Assembly (NCBI RefSeq): GCF_013170825.1
Contig: NZ_CP033365.1
Coordinates: 3,546,001 to 3,610,000 of the forward strand
From: Mesorhizobium sp. NZP2298
GTDB lineage: Bacteria; Pseudomonadota; Alphaproteobacteria; Rhizobiales; Rhizobiaceae
Direction of reading: 5' to 3'
Length of the DNA stretch: 64,000 nt
Part shown: positions 1 to 8,539 of the stretch, one piece after another
How positions within the stretch are numbered: position 1 is the stretch's first letter
Layout of the letters: every line of letters starts with the position of its first letter
The notes under the pieces: model-generated
What the model saw: only the letters and a program-made list of their open reading frames with translations
Databases searched by the model: none
Told to the model about the DNA's origin: nothing
Program-made: the position numbers and the translations under genes

Positions 1-42
1 GCAAGACATCGCATCGAGATAGCGAGATCGAGGAGTGCGCCG

Positions 43-936
43 ATGACCAAATCCACCGCCAGCGACAAACCCGCCGTCACCCAGGCGATGATCGACGCCT
101 ATGACGAATACACGCATCTGACGCTCGACCGCCGGCACTTCATGGAACAACTGACCAGGCTTGCCGGATCGGGTGCCGCGGCGGTCGCGATCGTGCCGAT
201 GCTGGCGGCGAACTCCGCCCAGGCGGCAATCGTTGCCGACAACGATCCACGGGTGAAAGGCGAGGAGATCAGCTATCCCGGCAACGGGGGCGATATGAAG
301 GGCTATCTGGTCAAACCGGCAAACCAGGCCGGCAAACTCGGCACCGTCATCGTCATCCATGAAAACAGGGGGCTCAACCCGCATATACGCGACGTGGCCC
401 GGCGCGTGGCGCTGGAGGGGTTCGTGGCGCTGGCGCCGGACTTCCTGTCGCCGCTTGGCGGCACGCCCGCCGATGAGGACAAGGCGCGTGACATGTTCGC
501 GAAGCTCGACCCGGCGCAGACGGTCGCCAATGGCGTGGCGACCGTCGCTCTCCTGAAGGACGACAAGGACGGCAATGGCAAGGTCGGCGCCATCGGCTTC
601 TGCTGGGGCGGCGGCACGGCCAACATGCTGGCCGTCAATGCGCCGGATCTCGCGGCGAGCGTGGCCTATTACGGTATGCAGCCGAAGGCCGCCGATGTTT
701 CGAAGATCAGGGCCGCACTGATGCTGCACTATGCCGGCCTCGACGATCGCACCAATGCCGGCATCGACGCCTTCCAGAAGGAGCTCGATGCCGCGCATGT
801 CGAATACACGGTCTATGTCTATGAAGGCGCCAACCATGCCTTCAACAACGATACCTCGGCTGCGCGTTACGACAAGAAGGCGGCCGATCTCGCCTGGGGC
901 AGGACGATCGCCTTCCTGAAACAGAAGCTGACGTAG
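43..936 (+). CDS. Tat-exported dienelactone hydrolase family protein
   Basis: 297 residues. Alpha/beta hydrolase of the dienelactone hydrolase family, which hydrolyses lactone or ester bonds. The triad is visible: nucleophile Cys187 in GFCWGG, an Asp at 234/235 in GLDDR and His265 in GANHAF, with the family Glu107 in IHENRG. The N-terminus has a twin-arginine signal (DRRHFMEQL, residues 29-37, then a hydrophobic Ala-rich stretch ending near ANSAQA), so the enzyme is probably exported folded to the periplasm. An SD-like GAGGAG lies just before the ATG. It converges on the response regulator gene with a 4-base gap. The natural substrate cannot be read from the sequence. Confidence 0.9.
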   Translation: MTKSTASDKPAVTQAMIDAYDEYTHLTLDRRHFMEQLTRLAGSGAAAVAIVPMLAANSAQAAIVADNDPRVKGEEISYPGNGGDMKGYLVKPANQAGKLGTVIVIHENRGLNPHIRDVARRVALEGFVALAPDFLSPLGGTPADEDKARDMFAKLDPAQTVANGVATVALLKDDKDGNGKVGAIGFCWGGGTANMLAVNAPDLAASVAYYGMQPKAADVSKIRAALMLHYAGLDDRTNAGIDAFQKELDAAHVEYTVYVYEGANHAFNNDTSAARYDKKAADLAWGRTIAFLKQKLT

Positions 937-940
937 GACG

Positions 941-1387
941 TCAGGCCGCTGGCGCCCAGACCGCCGCGAAGGCCGGCGACAGGGTGAAGCCGGCTGGACG
1001 TGTCGAAACCGGAGGCGGGCGGCGCACGCCCTCCTGCAGGTACCGCAACGCCGACGTCAGCCCGTTCATCGTATAGGGCTTGGCGATGACACCGATCGCA
1101 CCGGCGAAATGCTCGGGAATGCGCTTCGGATTGGCGGTCATGAACACCACCATCGAGTTCTTCTTCTCGCCGATATATTCGGCCACCTCGACACCAGTCG
1201 GGCCATCGGTGAGATGGATGTCGACAAAGGCGATGTCGGCATCCGTGGACTCGACCATGCTTTTTGCTTGCGCCGAGGACGTCGCCCAGCCGACGACGCT
1301 ATGGCCGGCTTCCTCGACAAGGCTTTCCAGCTCCATCGCCAACAGCGCTTCATCCTCGACGATCAGGACCTTGAGTGGTTCAGTCAT
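941..1387 (-). CDS. Single-domain response regulator (receiver only)
   Basis: 148 residues with one REC domain and no output domain. The acidic pair Glu11/Asp12, phospho-acceptor Asp56 in FVDIHL, Thr84 and Lys103 in IAKPY are all present. About 35 residues of Pro/Ala-rich tail follow the domain. Its ATG overlaps the stop of the upstream histidine kinase (ATGA, 4 bases), so the two are translationally coupled and it is the natural phosphate acceptor of that kinase. With no DNA-binding or enzymatic domain it must act by protein contact or as a phosphate relay or sink. Confidence 0.93.
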   Translation of the reverse strand: MTEPLKVLIVEDEALLAMELESLVEEAGHSVVGWATSSAQAKSMVESTDADIAFVDIHLTDGPTGVEVAEYIGEKKNSMVVFMTANPKRIPEHFAGAIGVIAKPYTMNGLTSALRYLQEGVRRPPPVSTRPAGFTLSPAFAAVWAPAA

Positions 1388-2532
1388 GAGAGAGTCCCTT
1401 TTTGCTGCGGTTCGTTTGGCATCGAGATCACGACCGTGGTGCCGGGGCCGGCGTCACGCCATTCGATATCGGCGTGCAGCTGGCGGGCGAGCGATTTGAT
1501 CAGCCGCATGCCGAAAGAGGCATCGCCATTGGCTTCGGCCATCCCGACGCCATCGTCCGAGATCTCAATGTTGAAATGGCCGTCGGGCTGGCTCATCTTG
1601 ACGCCGATGCGCCCTGCGGTGGTCCCGTCCGGCGCCTCCTTGAAGGCATGCTTCAAGGCATTGGTGACGAGTTCATTGACCATCAGCGCGACAGGCGTCG
1701 CCTTCTCTGCCGAAATCACAATGGGTTCGAGCTCAAGGTTCGACTTGATCCCGGATCGCCCCGACGCCGTCAGAAGATCCGTCACCAGGTCCTTGGCGAA
1801 ATCCGAAACGTCGAACCGGCTGACATCCTTCGACTGGTAGAGCCGGCGATGCACGGTGCTGAGCGCCTCGATGCGCTCCAGCATGGTGGTCAACGAATGC
1901 CTGGTCGCTTCATCCTTTATGGTCCGGCGCTGCATGATGATGAGCGATGAGATCATCTGCAGATTGTTTTTCACCCGATGATCGACCTCGTGCAGCAGGG
2001 TAGTCTGTGCCTCCAGTGCTGCTTCCAGTTCGGCGGTGCGTTCCTTCACCGCTTTCTCGAAGCGATCCTTGTCGGCCGTGATGCGATGCTCCGAGCGCTT
2101 GCGGTCCGAGACGTCGAGTTGCGAGGCGAAAAAGAACTGCACTTCGCCTTTGTCGTTGGAGACAGGGCTGATGTAGAGCGCGTTCCAAAAGGTCGAACCA
2201 TCCTTGCGATAGTTCAGGATGTCGACGCTGACGTCGGCGTTGTCTTCGATCGCCCTGCGGATTTGCCCGACGGCGGCCTTGTCGGTTTTCGGCCCCTGCA
2301 GGAAGCGGCAGTTCTTGCCCAGCACCTCCTGTCGCTCATAGCCGGTCAGGCGCAGGAAGGCGTCATTGGCAAAGACGATCGGATTATCAGGCCGTCGAGG
2401 ATCAGTGATGATCATCGACATGCGGGTGGCGCGGATGGCCGCCGCGAACGGGTCGCCCTTGCCGTGCTCGACATGAAGGTCATCCGTCATGTGCCAAGCG
2501 TCGGCTGGCTCCCTGGTCCGTTTCCAGTCCAT
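1384..2532 (-). CDS. LOV-domain (blue-light) HWE/HisKA_2-type sensor histidine kinase
   Basis: 382 residues from the ATG at 2532, chosen because TTGGAG sits 8 bases upstream; an in-frame TTG at 2565 lacks a ribosome site. The N-terminal PAS/LOV domain carries the flavin-adduct signature GKNCRFLQGP with reactive Cys near residue 75, followed by NYRKDGSTFWN, typical of FMN-binding LOV domains. A short coiled coil leads to a HisKA_2/HWE phosphotransfer region (DHRVKNNLQ, His about residue 185) and a HATPase with NELVTNALKHAF and DDGVGM. No membrane segment, so it is a soluble photoreceptor kinase. Cotranscribed with the receiver protein downstream. Light response is inferred from the LOV signature. 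Confidence 0.92.
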   Translation of the reverse strand: MDWKRTREPADAWHMTDDLHVEHGKGDPFAAAIRATRMSMIITDPRRPDNPIVFANDAFLRLTGYERQEVLGKNCRFLQGPKTDKAAVGQIRRAIEDNADVSVDILNYRKDGSTFWNALYISPVSNDKGEVQFFFASQLDVSDRKRSEHRITADKDRFEKAVKERTAELEAALEAQTTLLHEVDHRVKNNLQMISSLIIMQRRTIKDEATRHSLTTMLERIEALSTVHRRLYQSKDVSRFDVSDFAKDLVTDLLTASGRSGIKSNLELEPIVISAEKATPVALMVNELVTNALKHAFKEAPDGTTAGRIGVKMSQPDGHFNIEISDDGVGMAEANGDASFGMRLIKSLARQLHADIEWRDAGPGTTVVISMPNEPQQKGTLS

Positions 2533-2676
2533 GGTGTCACTCCAAGCCGTTTTCTTAGGGGACAACGGCTCAAGGGCGAAATTGGTTCAATATTGAGCGT
2601 CTTGTCGCAGTCCGGCGAGATCGGGAACCGACTCGGCAGTTCTACAAGCAATTGAAGATAAAGGCTTTCCTGGCAG

Positions 2677-3585
2677 CTAGCTGCTGGATGCAGGCTTGTG
2701 GAAGGCGACACCGGCAACCACCAGTGCGATGCCGAGGCAATCGATAAAGCTCGGAATCTGGCGCAGCACGATGACGCCGATCAGCGTTGCCGTGACCGGC
2801 AGCAGCGACAGCATTAGGGCGAAACTCGAGCGCGGCAACCGCGACATGGCAAGCTGGTCGCAGATGTAGGGAATGACCGAGGAGCAGATGCCGACGCCGA
2901 TGGCGGCGACCAGCAGCGGTGGTGAGAAAAAGGCGGGTAGTGCATCCGCGAAGCCGATCGGCAGCACGACGATGAAGGCGACCGCCATGGCGGCGCCGAG
3001 GCCCGCAATGCCGTCGCCGGCGCCGGAACGGGCGACGCGGTGGCCGAGCACGATGTAGCCGACAAACAGCGCGCCGTTGAGGAAGGCCCAGAACAGGCCG
3101 ACGAGATCATCGGACCATCTGACGTCGATGAGCAGCAAGGTGCCGATGACGGCGACGGCGAGGGCAGCTAGGTTGCGGGCGCTCCTGAGGCCGACGAGCG
3201 CGACGCCGATGGTGCCGACAAATTCGATCGCCGCCACCAGCGAGATCGGCAGGCGGTCGAGTGCCAGGTAGAACGAGCAATTCATCACCGCCAGGCACAC
3301 GCCGAAAGCCATCAGCAGCAGGCGCGTTGCGGGATCGGCGCGAGCGAAGCTTCGCCACGGGCGCGTCAGCGGCGCGAAGATCAGCGCCGCGGTGGAGATG
3401 CGCAGCCATGCCATGCCGAGCACGCCGACATGCGGGAACAGCAGCACCGCGAAGGCCGGGCCGAGATAGTGGAAGATTGCGCTGACGCCGAACCAGACAT
3501 GCGGCGGCAACCTTGCCGCCAGGGTGTCGAGCACGGGGCCGTTGAGGGCCGGGCCGGCAGCGGGCGCTTGCGTCTGATCGTCCAT
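2677..3585 (-). CDS. EamA/DMT-family transporter (RhtA-like exporter)
   Basis: 302 residues, about ten hydrophobic segments in two EamA repeats, close to the usual family length. The YLALDRLPISLVAAIEFVG segment resembles the RhtA-type threonine/homoserine exporters. It is divergent from an Lrp/AsnC regulator across an AT-rich gap at 3586-3674, a common arrangement for amino-acid exporters controlled by their substrate. Substrate is inferred, not shown. Confidence 0.88.
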   Translation of the reverse strand: MDDQTQAPAAGPALNGPVLDTLAARLPPHVWFGVSAIFHYLGPAFAVLLFPHVGVLGMAWLRISTAALIFAPLTRPWRSFARADPATRLLLMAFGVCLAVMNCSFYLALDRLPISLVAAIEFVGTIGVALVGLRSARNLAALAVAVIGTLLLIDVRWSDDLVGLFWAFLNGALFVGYIVLGHRVARSGAGDGIAGLGAAMAVAFIVVLPIGFADALPAFFSPPLLVAAIGVGICSSVIPYICDQLAMSRLPRSSFALMLSLLPVTATLIGVIVLRQIPSFIDCLGIALVVAGVAFHKPASSS

Positions 3586-3674
3586 CGGATCAGTATCGCA
3601 GGCAGTTTTTCTATTTTATATGATGAATGGCCGATTTATCCGGCAATTTCATTCCTGAAAGAAAGGGCTTTTCG

Positions 3675-4154
3675 TTGAAACGCCTTGGAACTGAAAGTCC
3701 CGATCTCGACGCGGCGGATATGAAAATCCTGCGCCTGCTGGAAAAGGATGCGCGCACCAGCACGGCGGAGCTTGCGCGCTCGGTCGGCCTGTCGGCACCG
3801 AGTGTCGCCGAGCGCATCAAGCGGCTGCAGGAGAATGGCGTCATCGAAGCCTATTGCGTCCGGATCAATCCCGCCGCGCTTGGCCTGACGCTGTCGGCGT
3901 GGCTGCGCATCCGGCCAGTGCCGGGACAATTGTCGGTCGTCGCCGATATCATCCGCGAGTTGCCGGAGATCGCGCAATGCGACCGGGTGACTGGCGAGGA
4001 TTGCTTCATCGCGCTCGCTCATGTCGGGTCGGTGGCCGAGCTCGAACGGGTGATCGACCGCATCATCCCCTATGCGATGACGAATACGGCCATCATCCAG
4101 TCATCGCCGGTGGTGGCCCGCTCGCCGCTGGCGGCAATCAGGCGATCGCCATGA
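3675..4154 (+). CDS. Lrp/AsnC-family transcriptional regulator
   Basis: 159 residues from a TTG start at 3675, preferred because AAAGAAAGGG precedes it at good spacing and the length matches the family; an in-frame ATG at 3627 has no ribosome site and would lie in the AT-rich promoter gap. The N-terminus has the AsnC winged helix (DAADMKILRLLEKDARTS, then TAELARSVGLSAPSVAERIK) and the rest is the RAM ligand-binding ferredoxin-like domain. Likely senses an amino acid and controls the divergent DMT exporter. Confidence 0.88.
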   Translation: MKRLGTESPDLDAADMKILRLLEKDARTSTAELARSVGLSAPSVAERIKRLQENGVIEAYCVRINPAALGLTLSAWLRIRPVPGQLSVVADIIRELPEIAQCDRVTGEDCFIALAHVGSVAELERVIDRIIPYAMTNTAIIQSSPVVARSPLAAIRRSP

Positions 4155-4225
4155 AACGGCACGACTTAATGAAACGGCACGACTTAATTGGTCGCCCCGA
4201 TTTTTCTCAGGCCGACTCGCGGACG

Positions 4226-4423
4226 CTATGCGTGGCCGCGCTTCAAGCGGGCGCGCTTCAAAATGCTGCGCCAGCGGATCATGTCGAACGGGATCGGCTC
4301 ATTGTTGTTGGCGATATGGAAGATCTCGTTGTCGACGTTCTTGAGCGAACGCCAGAAATCATAGTCCGATATGCGCGGATCAGCGGCCAGCCTGTCCACC
4401 TCGACCTTGATGTCGGTTTTCAT
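4226..4423 (-). CDS. Small conserved-looking hypothetical protein
   Basis: 65 residues from the ATG at 4423, chosen over the longer reading from 4507 because GAGGGA lies about six bases upstream. The N-terminus is acidic and amphipathic and the C-terminus basic (RWRSILKRARLKRG). No signal peptide, membrane segment or known domain was recognised. It stands alone between the Lrp gene and the thioesterase gene. Confidence 0.6.
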   Translation of the reverse strand: MKTDIKVEVDRLAADPRISDYDFWRSLKNVDNEIFHIANNNEPIPFDMIRWRSILKRARLKRGHA

Positions 4424-4683
4424 GCACGTCCCTCGAACCGGCTTCGCCCCGCCGCTCGTAAACAACTCTATGCGGATGGTTTTCGACCGCTCCGCTGAGT
4501 CGTTCAACGGCTCAATTGGCTTCTTCCCGTTAAAACCTCGGTAAGGTTAACGCCGGTCCAAACCCGCTTCAAGCACCGCTGCCGGTGGATATTGGGGGCT
4601 CTGTGATTTTGAGTTCAGGGTGTGGCTTTGAAGTCAGACCCAATGCCTCGGCGTGCCGAATCCGGATGGATATCGGCTTCGCC

Positions 4684-5163
4684 CTATTTGCGTTTGATGC
4701 CGATGGCGCGGCCGGCGCGCTCCGGCATGGGCAGCACCGAATGGGCGGCGCGGATGGCCTCGATCCTGGCCAGCACATCGGCGGGGAAGGGCGCGACCTT
4801 TGGCCCAGCCATGTCGACATGCAACGACAGCGTCTCGGACGTGGCGGCGAGCCAGCCGTCGACATGGCGGATTTCCTGGTAGGACCTGAGCCGCTTCGCG
4901 TCATGGTCGATGAGCTGGAAGGAGACCGTGACCTTGTGGTCGAGATGCAATTCCTGGACGTAGCAGACATGGATTTCGGCGGTGTAGATGGTGAGGCGCC
5001 GTTGCTTCACATAGTCCAGTCCCACGCCCATCGCCTCGAAGGCCTCATCCGAGCAGCGGTCGAACAGGACGTTATAATAGGCCATGTTGAGATGGCCGTT
5101 GTAATCGATCCAGTCCTTCTCGATGTCCATGGGCCTGGAGATGAAGGGGGCGGGGATGGACAT
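4684..5163 (-). CDS. Hotdog-fold acyl-CoA thioesterase (4HBT-like)
   Basis: 159 residues from the ATG at 5163, which has AAGGAAG just upstream; the longer frame reaching 5334 runs through a repeat element and is not used. The segment DWIDYNGHLNMAYYNVLFDR matches the helix region of 4-hydroxybenzoyl-CoA thioesterase-like hotdog proteins, where the Asp/Asn-Gly-His start contains the catalytic acid. Cytosolic. Substrate unknown; carnitine-related and general acyl-CoA thioesterases share this signature. Confidence 0.82.
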   Translation of the reverse strand: MSIPAPFISRPMDIEKDWIDYNGHLNMAYYNVLFDRCSDEAFEAMGVGLDYVKQRRLTIYTAEIHVCYVQELHLDHKVTVSFQLIDHDAKRLRSYQEIRHVDGWLAATSETLSLHVDMAGPKVAPFPADVLARIEAIRAAHSVLPMPERAGRAIGIKRK

Positions 5164-5214
5164 TGAAACTTCCTTGTTCTGGTGCTGGACAGAGCGTGGC
5201 TGCGGGGTCTTTTT

Positions 5215-5295
5215 TGTTCTGACGCAATTCCCTAGGGAAAGCGCCATGCGGTTTCCCAGGAAAAGCGCTTCACACTTTTCCTGGAATTGCTTTAG
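5215..5295. repeat. Intergenic repeat family 1, copy A
   Basis: Imperfect inverted structure of the type gcaattccctagggaaa ... ttttcctggaattgc, with a central cgcttcacacttttcc core. The same core and arms recur at 16303-16408 and 33244-33343, always between genes. This copy lacks the upstream gtttca/ggaaac module found in the other two. Confidence 0.8.
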
Positions 5296-5348
5296 GCATC
5301 CATAGCTGCAAAACAAGCGTGGGCGCTGGTCCATTCGCGGAGGAATTC

Positions 5349-6764
5349 ATGGCTCTGAGCGACCTCAATCCGGTCGAACGCAATGAGGAAGGCATCGCGG
5401 CGGTGCTCGGCATCCTCAAGCAACAGTTGGGCGAGCGCTTCCAGACCGGCCAGGCCATCCGCTCGCAGCACGCGCACACCACCACCTATATCCCGACGCA
5501 GGCGCCCGATGGCGTCGCTTTCCCGGAGACGACGGCCGAGGTGCAGGAGATCGTGCGCGCCTGCGCGGCGCACCGCGTGCCGGTCATCGCCTTCGGTGTC
5601 GGCTCGTCGCTGGAAGGCCATACCAACGCGCCGGGCGGCGGCATCTCGGTCGACACGTCGCGCATGAACCGCATTCTTTCGGTCAACCCGCAGGATCTCG
5701 ACTGCACGGTCGAGCCTGGCGTGACACGTGAGGATCTGAACCGGCATCTGCGCGACACCGGCCTGTTCTTTCCGATCGATCCGGGCGCCAATGCCTCGCT
5801 TGGCGGCATGGCGGCGACGCGGGCTTCCGGTACCAATGCGGTGCGCTACGGCACGATGCGCGAGAACGTGCTGTCGCTGACGGCCGTCATGGCCGATGGC
5901 GAGACGGTGACGACCGGCAAGCGGGCCAAAAAGAGCTCGGCCGGCTACGATTTGACCAGGCTTATGGTCGGCTCGGAAGGCACGCTCGGCATCATCACCG
6001 CACTGACGTTGAAGCTGCAAGGCATTCCACAGGCAATCTCCGGCGGCGTATGTCCGTTCCCGAGTGTCGAAGCGGCCTGCAACGCCGTCATCGCGACGAT
6101 CCAGATGGGCATTCCGGTGGCGCGCATCGAACTGGTCAACGCGCTGCAGATGCGGGCGATGAAGAATTATTCCAAACTCGATTATCCCGAGAGCCCGTGC
6201 CTGTTCGTGGAGTTCCACGGCAGCGATGCCGGCGTTGCCGAACAGGCCGAGACTTTCGGCATGATCGCCGAGGAAAATGGTGGCGGCCCGTTCCTGTGGA
6301 CAAGCGTCGCCGAGGAGCGCACCAAACTTTGGAAGGCCAGGCACGACGCCTATTGGTCGTCGCTGACGCTGCGGCCGGGCGCCAAGGGCCTGTCGACCGA
6401 TGTCTGCGTGCCCATCTCGCGCTTTGCCGAGTGTGTCACCGAAACCGAGGCCGATATCGCCGAGATGGGCCTGATCGCGCCGATCGTCGGCCATGCCGGC
6501 GACGGCAATTTCCACGTGCTGGTGCTGATGGATGTGAACGACCCGAACGAGATAGCGCTGTCGGAAAAGTTCGTCGCGCGGCTCAATTTGCGGGCGATCG
6601 CCATGGATGGCACCTGCACCGGCGAGCACGGCATTGGCCAGGGCAAGATCGGCTTCCTGCGCCGCGAACTCGGCCACGGCGTCGACATCATGCGCACCAT
6701 CAAGCAGGCGCTCGACCCGCAAAACATCATGAATCCCGGCAAGATCCTGCCCGATGTGGGGTAG
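5349..6764 (+). CDS. FAD-linked oxidase, D-lactate dehydrogenase (cytochrome) type
   Basis: 471 residues from the ATG at 5349, which has the strong ribosome site GGAGG six bases upstream. Two-domain vanillyl-alcohol-oxidase-fold flavoprotein: the FAD-binding half contains FGVGSSLEGHT and GGMAATRASGTNAVRYG; the cap half contains IVGHAGDGNFH, with its metal or substrate histidines, and GEHGIGQGK, ending in NPGKILP. This set is typical of Dld/LDHD and GlcD proteins that oxidise D-2-hydroxyacids and pass electrons to cytochrome or quinone. No GlcE/GlcF partners are adjacent, which favours the single-subunit D-lactate type. Confidence 0.9.
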   Translation: MALSDLNPVERNEEGIAAVLGILKQQLGERFQTGQAIRSQHAHTTTYIPTQAPDGVAFPETTAEVQEIVRACAAHRVPVIAFGVGSSLEGHTNAPGGGISVDTSRMNRILSVNPQDLDCTVEPGVTREDLNRHLRDTGLFFPIDPGANASLGGMAATRASGTNAVRYGTMRENVLSLTAVMADGETVTTGKRAKKSSAGYDLTRLMVGSEGTLGIITALTLKLQGIPQAISGGVCPFPSVEAACNAVIATIQMGIPVARIELVNALQMRAMKNYSKLDYPESPCLFVEFHGSDAGVAEQAETFGMIAEENGGGPFLWTSVAEERTKLWKARHDAYWSSLTLRPGAKGLSTDVCVPISRFAECVTETEADIAEMGLIAPIVGHAGDGNFHVLVLMDVNDPNEIALSEKFVARLNLRAIAMDGTCTGEHGIGQGKIGFLRRELGHGVDIMRTIKQALDPQNIMNPGKILPDVG

Positions 6765-6865
6765 GGCTTCACGAAAAGGCTCGTCTTGACCGCGCCACCA
6801 TTCGGGTCGAGGCTCCCGAGGCGGCGAGCCTGAAAGAACAGGCACGCCAGCCGAGGAGGACTGTG

Positions 6866-7387
6866 ATGGCCATTTCACGCAAGGAAGAAGCGCGCGCGCT
6901 GAGCGCCGATGAAAAGGAACTGGTGGAAAAGTCGCACCATCCGGCGGTGCAGGACCTTTCCGACGCCGACCTTTCCGGTCTGGTCAAGCTGCTGCGGGAC
7001 CGGCGCGACAAGGCGCAGGCCGAGGCGCACCGCCGCCGGCGCGAGATCCGTGGCAAGGGCGCGCCGAAAGGGGCTGCCGCTTCAAAGGCCGATGGTGGCT
7101 CGCAGGTGAAGTTGGCCGTGCTGGCCATGGCCATGCGGCGGCTGAATGGCGAGGCCGAACGGCGGCGCCAACTGGCGGCCCGCGTTTCCCTGGTCGGGAA
7201 CGCCAGCAAGGCGTTGGCCTTGAAGCAAGGTGCGCCATCGGACGGTCCGTCTCACAATTCACGGACGGCTCACAAGGGCATGCGCTCCGTGGCCAATAAG
7301 CGGGCGTCGAATCTGGTCCGGCCGGCGGAACTCGGCCGGCAGCGCAAGGCAGGCAAGGTGGCGCAAGCCAAGCGCGACGCACGCTGA
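6866..7387 (+). CDS. Highly basic hypothetical protein
   Basis: 173 residues; ATG preceded by GAGGAGG. Very rich in Arg, Lys and Ala, with alternating charged helices (AHRRRREIRGKG, GEAERRRQLAAR), no hydrophobic segment and no recognised domain. The composition suggests a nucleic-acid-associated protein, but that is only inference. It follows the FAD oxidase by 101 bases and converges on the DyP gene. Confidence 0.7.
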   Translation: MAISRKEEARALSADEKELVEKSHHPAVQDLSDADLSGLVKLLRDRRDKAQAEAHRRRREIRGKGAPKGAAASKADGGSQVKLAVLAMAMRRLNGEAERRRQLAARVSLVGNASKALALKQGAPSDGPSHNSRTAHKGMRSVANKRASNLVRPAELGRQRKAGKVAQAKRDAR

Positions 7388-7420
7388 GGTCCCGCGGACA
7401 ATGGCTGTCGGCCCGCCGCT

Positions 7421-8407
7421 TTACCGTCCAGCGGGAAGCTGCTCCTGCGCGTTCTGGACAAGGGTCTGCAGCATGGGACGGGTCGGCGCGAAGAATGTCG
7501 TGCCGGTCTGCGGTGTCGAGACGTCGAGCAGCCGGTCGTAAGCCCCCGGCGGGTCGCCGACATACATGCGCTGCAGCATTTTCTCGGTGACCCAGAGGTA
7601 CCTGCTGTAGCCGATGAAGTAGGTGCCGAACTCGTTCTGCCCGGGCCGGCCGAACGGCATGTTGTCGCGCAATATGTCGTACTCGTTGCCGTCGGCATCC
7701 TCGATCGTGGCCAGGGACTTGTGCGATTTGCGCGGCGCGTCGTCATCATCGATCTCGATGTTGTCGATCTTGGTGCGGCCGATGATCGCCTCCTGCTCGG
7801 GCGTTGGAATGCGCGCCCAGGCCTGCATATCGTGCAGATATTTCTGGACGACGACATAGCTGCCGCCGGCAAAGTCGCCATCTTCGTCGCCCACGAGCGC
7901 CGAGGCGGGCAGGTCGAGGCCGGTCGGGTTGGCGGTGCCGTCGACGAAGCCGAGCAGGTCGCGAGCGTCGAAGTAGCGAAAGCCGGTCACCTCGTCGACG
8001 ACGGTCACATCGGGACCAAGCCTGTCGAGCAGGATACGCTCGAGCTCGAAGCACATGTCGGGCCGCTCGGCCCGGATGTGGAAGAGGAGGTCTCCCGGTG
8101 TCGAGGGCGCCGAATGGACCGCTCCCTTGATCGGCGCGAACGGTTTCAGTTCCAGCGGCCGCCGGCCGGGGCTGAGCCGGTCCCAGAGATCGCGGCCGAT
8201 GCCGGCAATGCACGACAGATGGCCGCCCAGGTCGCGGAACCCGACAGTCTTGACCAGGTCGTCAAGCTCACCGAGCACGGAACAAACCTTGGCCAGGGCC
8301 GGCTGTTCCGCGGCGACCGTGACAACGAGGAAAATCGCCGATTGCGAAAGCGGAGCATCGACGCTCTGCGCATCGATCGGCACACGGTCCCAGTTCTTAC
8401 TCGACAT
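7421..8407 (-). CDS. DyP-type heme peroxidase
   Basis: 328 residues, the size of class B (YfeX-like) dye-decolorising peroxidases. The family motif GFVDGT is at 153-158 with catalytic Asp156; His229 in RKSHKSL is the likely proximal heme ligand and Arg247 in DILRDNMPFG the distal arginine. No Tat or Sec signal and no encapsulin gene beside it, so it is probably a free cytosolic enzyme using hydrogen peroxide. Physiological substrate unknown. Confidence 0.9.
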   Translation of the reverse strand: MSSKNWDRVPIDAQSVDAPLSQSAIFLVVTVAAEQPALAKVCSVLGELDDLVKTVGFRDLGGHLSCIAGIGRDLWDRLSPGRRPLELKPFAPIKGAVHSAPSTPGDLLFHIRAERPDMCFELERILLDRLGPDVTVVDEVTGFRYFDARDLLGFVDGTANPTGLDLPASALVGDEDGDFAGGSYVVVQKYLHDMQAWARIPTPEQEAIIGRTKIDNIEIDDDDAPRKSHKSLATIEDADGNEYDILRDNMPFGRPGQNEFGTYFIGYSRYLWVTEKMLQRMYVGDPPGAYDRLLDVSTPQTGTTFFAPTRPMLQTLVQNAQEQLPAGR

Positions 8408-8539
8408 CCGAAAATCTCCGCTTTTCCCGGATTTGTTTCAGATCGTCCGGGATGACGCAATACTGGATGAATTGCCTCTTTATCGACACGCGGATGCGGG
8501 TAGAGTGCGGCAGAATTTCAATCAACCTGTTCGGAGCTG

